Shown: positions 7,372-9,211 of the stretch, one piece after another | Position numbering within the stretch: position 1 is the stretch's first letter | Layout of the letters: every line of letters begins with the position of its first letter | From: Sandaracinaceae bacterium | Lineage (GTDB): Bacteria > Myxococcota_A > Polyangia > Polyangiales > Sandaracinaceae | Direction: 5' to 3' | Length of the DNA stretch: 9,211 nt | NCBI GenBank assembly: GCA_025056955.1 | Contig: JANWYL010000110.1 | Span: 1-9,211, forward strand | The notes under the pieces: generated by a model | What the model saw: only the letters and a program-made list of their open reading frames with translations | Told to the model about the DNA's origin: nothing | Database searches by the model: none | Program-made: the position numbers and the translations under genes

Positions 7372-8793
7372 ATGGGTCGTGCTTCAGCATCTCCAAGCCG
7401 AAGCCAGCGCAAAAAGAACCCTTCTCCTTCTCGTGATTCCGAAGCCCAAGCACCTTCCTTCCGCGCCCCTTTTTCCGTGCCTGAGCTCATCATCAAAAAG
7501 CGAAATGGCCAGGCCCTCAGTGAAAGCGAAATTCGCTTTCTGATCGATGGCTTCGTCAAAGGTAAAGTGGCCGACTACCAAATGAGCGCTCTCGCAATGG
7601 CGATCTACTTTCGCGGAATGAGCTTGGAAGAGACGGTGGCCCTCACCTTGGCCATGCGGGACTCAGGCCGTGTGATTGACGGCCGCCTCTTCCGTGGCCG
7701 AAGGATCGACAAGCACTCGACAGGGGGTGTTGGCGATAAGGTTTCGATTTGCTTGGCACCCTTGGTTGCAGCTTGTGGGGTTTCCGTCCCAATGGTGAGC
7801 GGAAGGGGACTTGGTCACACAGGTGGCACCCTTGACAAGCTCGAGTCGATCCCAGGCTTCAAGGTAACCCTGCCAATCGAACAGTTTATCCAGCAAGTGC
7901 GGGACATCGGATGTGCGCTCATCGGCCAAAGCGACGAAATTGCGCCCGCAGACAAGCGCCTTTATGCCTTGCGCGATGTGACAGGAACCGTCGATTCGAT
8001 CCCCCTCATCACTGCAAGCATTCTCTCAAAAAAGCTTGCTGAGGGCATCGATGGACTGGTGCTCGACGTGAAGGTAGGGCGGGGTGCCTTCATGAAAACC
8101 GAGGAGGAAGCACGCGCCTTGGCCGAATCGATTGTTCGGGTTGGCACGCTTGCGGGGAAAGAAGTCACTGCCGTGCTTAGCAACATGGATGCGCCGCTTG
8201 GAAATGCGATTGGAAATGTCGTTGAAGCCAAAGAAGCAATTGAGCTTCTCCATGGAAAGGGCCCTGAGGACTTGAGGGAGCTCACGCTGGTGCTTGGCGC
8301 GGAGATGCTCCTTCTCGCACGAATTGCAAAAAACGAGCGCGATGCCCGCCGGAAGCTCGAGTCAGCAATCAATGACCGAAGTGGCCTGAGGGTTTTGAGG
8401 CAAGTCGTTGAAGCCCAAGGGGGCGACCCCTTTTGCGTTGACGACCCCTCTCGCCTCCCGCGAGCCCCCCGCATCGTGCCTGTTCTCTCCAAAAAGCGGG
8501 GGGTGGTCCAAGCCATCGATGCGCTCGAAGCAGGCCTCCTCGCTGTATCCATGGGTGCAGGTCGCACCCGTGCCGATCAACCAATTGACCCATTGGTCGG
8601 GATTGTCCTCCACAAAAAAATCGGGGACCGCGTTGGAGTGGGTGATACCCTCTGCGAACTCCACCTTGCTGAGCACCATGAGCCGGAGCCCTTCGTTACG
8701 AGAGCCCTTTCGATTTTCCAAATCGGAAGCCAAGCGTCATCCCCAAAGCCCCTCGTGATCGATATCGTGCGCAAGCAATCTTTGGGCGCCTGA
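7372..8793 (+). CDS. deoA: Thymidine / pyrimidine-nucleoside phosphorylase
   Basis: The enzyme splits thymidine (and perhaps uridine and deoxyuridine) with phosphate to the base and (deoxy)ribose-1-phosphate in cytoplasmic salvage. Visible motifs are the phosphate-binding 'KHSTGGVGDK' (Lys114-Lys123) and the family signature S-G-R-G-L-G-H-T-G-G-T-L-D-K-L-E (143-158). Arg201, Ser216 and Lys220 have the same spacing as base-binding Arg171, Ser186 and Lys190 of E. coli DeoA. 'DVKVGRGAFM' lies near 232-241. The C-terminal part ('GPEDLRELTLVLG', 'GGDPFCVDDPSRLP', 'VGIVLHKKIGD') resembles Bacillus pyrimidine-nucleoside phosphorylase (Pdp) more than E. coli DeoA, so dual specificity is plausible. 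The homologous region begins at about residue 36; the first 35 residues are a Ser/Arg/Pro-rich extension. A GTG at 7477 would give a start typical of the family, but no clear ribosome site precedes it. A GGAG lies about 14 nt before the ATG. The gene sits 43 bp after RNase R, same strand, likely one operon. Confidence 0.94.
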   Translation: MGRASASPSRSQRKKNPSPSRDSEAQAPSFRAPFSVPELIIKKRNGQALSESEIRFLIDGFVKGKVADYQMSALAMAIYFRGMSLEETVALTLAMRDSGRVIDGRLFRGRRIDKHSTGGVGDKVSICLAPLVAACGVSVPMVSGRGLGHTGGTLDKLESIPGFKVTLPIEQFIQQVRDIGCALIGQSDEIAPADKRLYALRDVTGTVDSIPLITASILSKKLAEGIDGLVLDVKVGRGAFMKTEEEARALAESIVRVGTLAGKEVTAVLSNMDAPLGNAIGNVVEAKEAIELLHGKGPEDLRELTLVLGAEMLLLARIAKNERDARRKLESAINDRSGLRVLRQVVEAQGGDPFCVDDPSRLPRAPRIVPVLSKKRGVVQAIDALEAGLLAVSMGAGRTRADQPIDPLVGIVLHKKIGDRVGVGDTLCELHLAEHHEPEPFVTRALSIFQIGSQASSPKPLVIDIVRKQSLGA

Positions 8794-8827
8794 TGAAAGC
8801 CTGGTGAAAAGCTTTCCTGATTTCATC
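8792..8827 (+). terminator. Possible weak hairpin after the phosphorylase gene
   Basis: Two alternative stems can form right after the stop codon. One is GATGAAA (8792-8798) with TTTCATC (8821-8827), 7 bp with a 22-nt loop. The other is GAAAGC (8795-8800) with GCTTTC (8811-8816), 6 bp with a 10-nt loop. They share bases and so exclude each other. Both are AT-rich and no T run follows, so intrinsic termination is doubtful. The rest of the gap up to the tRNA (8828-8920) shows no gene. Confidence 0.2.
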
Positions 8828-8877
8828 GAGGCCTAGCCCAAGAAAGCAGGCACAAGTTGGCACTCTCTAGGGGGAGA

Positions 8878-8905
8878 TTGCGCAATCAAAGAAGTCTGCT
8901 ACCCT
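8878..8905 (+). promoter_or_regulatory. Candidate promoter for the tRNA-Arg gene
   Basis: TTGCGC (8878-8883) and TACCCT (8900-8905) are separated by 16 bp, and a TG one base before the second hexamer gives an extended -10 look. Transcription would start about 8 nt before the mature tRNA 5' end at 8921. Hexamer matches to the sigma-70 consensus are only partial, so placement rests mainly on position. Confidence 0.35.
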
Positions 8906-8920
8906 ATGTTTTCATGGCAA

Positions 8921-8994
8921 GGACCCCTAGCTCAGCTGGATAGAGCGTCGGCCTCCGGAGCCGAAGGTCGCGCGTTCGAATCGCGCGGGGTCCG
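8921..8994 (+). tRNA. tRNA-Arg (anticodon CCG)
   Basis: A complete cloverleaf can be drawn by hand. The acceptor stem is GGACCCC (8921-8927) with GGGGTCC (8987-8993) and discriminator G at 8994. The D stem is GCTC/GAGC (8930-8933/8943-8946) with loop AGCTGGATA, placing A at position 20, the known arginine identity base. The anticodon stem is TCGGC/GCCGA (8948-8952/8960-8964) with loop CTCCGGA and anticodon CCG at 8955-8957, reading CGG codons. The variable loop has 5 nt. The T stem is GCGCG/CGCGC with loop TTCGAAT. All stems pair perfectly. CCA is not encoded: the bases after the discriminator are TTT. No second copy of the tRNA 3' end is visible in the downstream 200 bp, so there is no sign of integration here. 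Confidence 0.97.
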
Positions 8995-9040
8995 TTTGAG
9001 AGAAGGAAATGGGCGTGCTTAGAAGCTTAGAACGGGAAAA

Positions 9041-9211
9041 ATGAAGGCTCAGGAATCCAAGCCCGCTCGCCCACTCGTTCGCTTGTTTGTGCTTTTGGCC
9101 TTTTTGCTCCTTCTTTTTGCAATTGCTCACAAGACAGGGATTTCAGAAGCCTTGAACCGCAAAGCCATTCAAAGTGCCATTCAAGGGTTTGGATTACCTG
9201 GCTTTTTGACT
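9041..9211 (+). CDS. N-terminus of a small membrane protein, possibly TVP38/DedA-like (3' partial)
   Basis: The ATG at 9041 opens a frame that runs to the window end (57 codons seen). A short polar, basic N-terminus (MKAQESKPARPLVR) is followed by a strong hydrophobic helix at about residues 15-32 (LFVLLAFLLLLFAIA). An amphipathic stretch 'ALNRKAIQSAIQGFGLPGFL' comes next. A first helix followed by a 'leucine-x-lysine/glutamate ... G-x-x-G' segment resembles the start of TVP38/TMEM64 (SNARE-associated, DedA-like) membrane proteins, where 'G...G' precedes the next membrane segment. The resemblance is weak at this length and I hold it as a guess. A GGGA sits 4 nt upstream of the ATG. It lies 46 bp after the tRNA gene on the same strand. 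Confidence 0.5.
   Translation, partial: MKAQESKPARPLVRLFVLLAFLLLLFAIAHKTGISEALNRKAIQSAIQGFGLPGFLT

Noticed and set aside
8095..8120. 'VGRGAFM' instead of 'VGSGAFM' in the phosphorylase as a missing active-site residue
   Set aside because: This position varies in the family, and the substrate-contacting Arg201, Ser216 and Lys220 are all present.
8921..9211. The tRNA-Arg gene as an integration (attachment) site
   Set aside because: No duplicated 3' tRNA segment, integrase gene or composition change is visible downstream within the window.

Overview
The window looks like an ordinary chromosomal housekeeping stretch of a Gram-negative bacterium. Supporting signs are a signal-peptide-bearing MltD-like lytic transglycosylase with LysM repeats, a full-length PPK1 polyphosphate kinase and a membrane protein with a discoidin-like periplasmic domain. 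The mix of genes and the moderately GC-rich codon use would fit a deltaproteobacterial-type lineage (Myxococcota, Bdellovibrionota or SAR324-like). That placement is a guess from gene content, not a determination.

Layout. (1) About 3-605, plus strand: the C-terminal part of a one-helix membrane protein with a discoidin/F5-8C-like outer domain, apparently entering from outside the window. (2) 630-3005, minus strand: PPK1 with an unusual Pro/Glu-rich C-terminal tail, converging on gene 1 across only 24 bp. (3) 3021-4928, minus strand: an SLT lytic transglycosylase with LysM repeats, 15 bp upstream of ppk1 and probably co-transcribed with it. (4) 4929-5045: a short divergent intergenic region holding a perfect tandem 10-bp repeat. 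(5) 5046-7328, plus strand: RNase R. (6) 7372-8793, plus strand: thymidine/pyrimidine-nucleoside phosphorylase, 43 bp after RNase R and likely in the same operon. (7) 8921-8994: tRNA-Arg(CCG). (8) 9041 to the window end: the N-terminus of a small membrane protein, possibly TVP38/DedA-like.

Functionally, the plus-strand pair fits nucleic-acid turnover: RNase R degrades structured RNA to nucleotides, and the phosphorylase splits pyrimidine nucleosides for salvage. The minus-strand pair joins cell-wall remodelling to polyphosphate synthesis. That pairing may be only positional.

I found no mobile element, CRISPR array, phage gene or obviously new multi-gene system. The observation most worth checking is in RNase R: the universally conserved Asp cluster of the RNB active site appears to lack one Asp codon (H-D-A-V where family members have D-D-A-V). 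The rest of the catalytic domain is intact.
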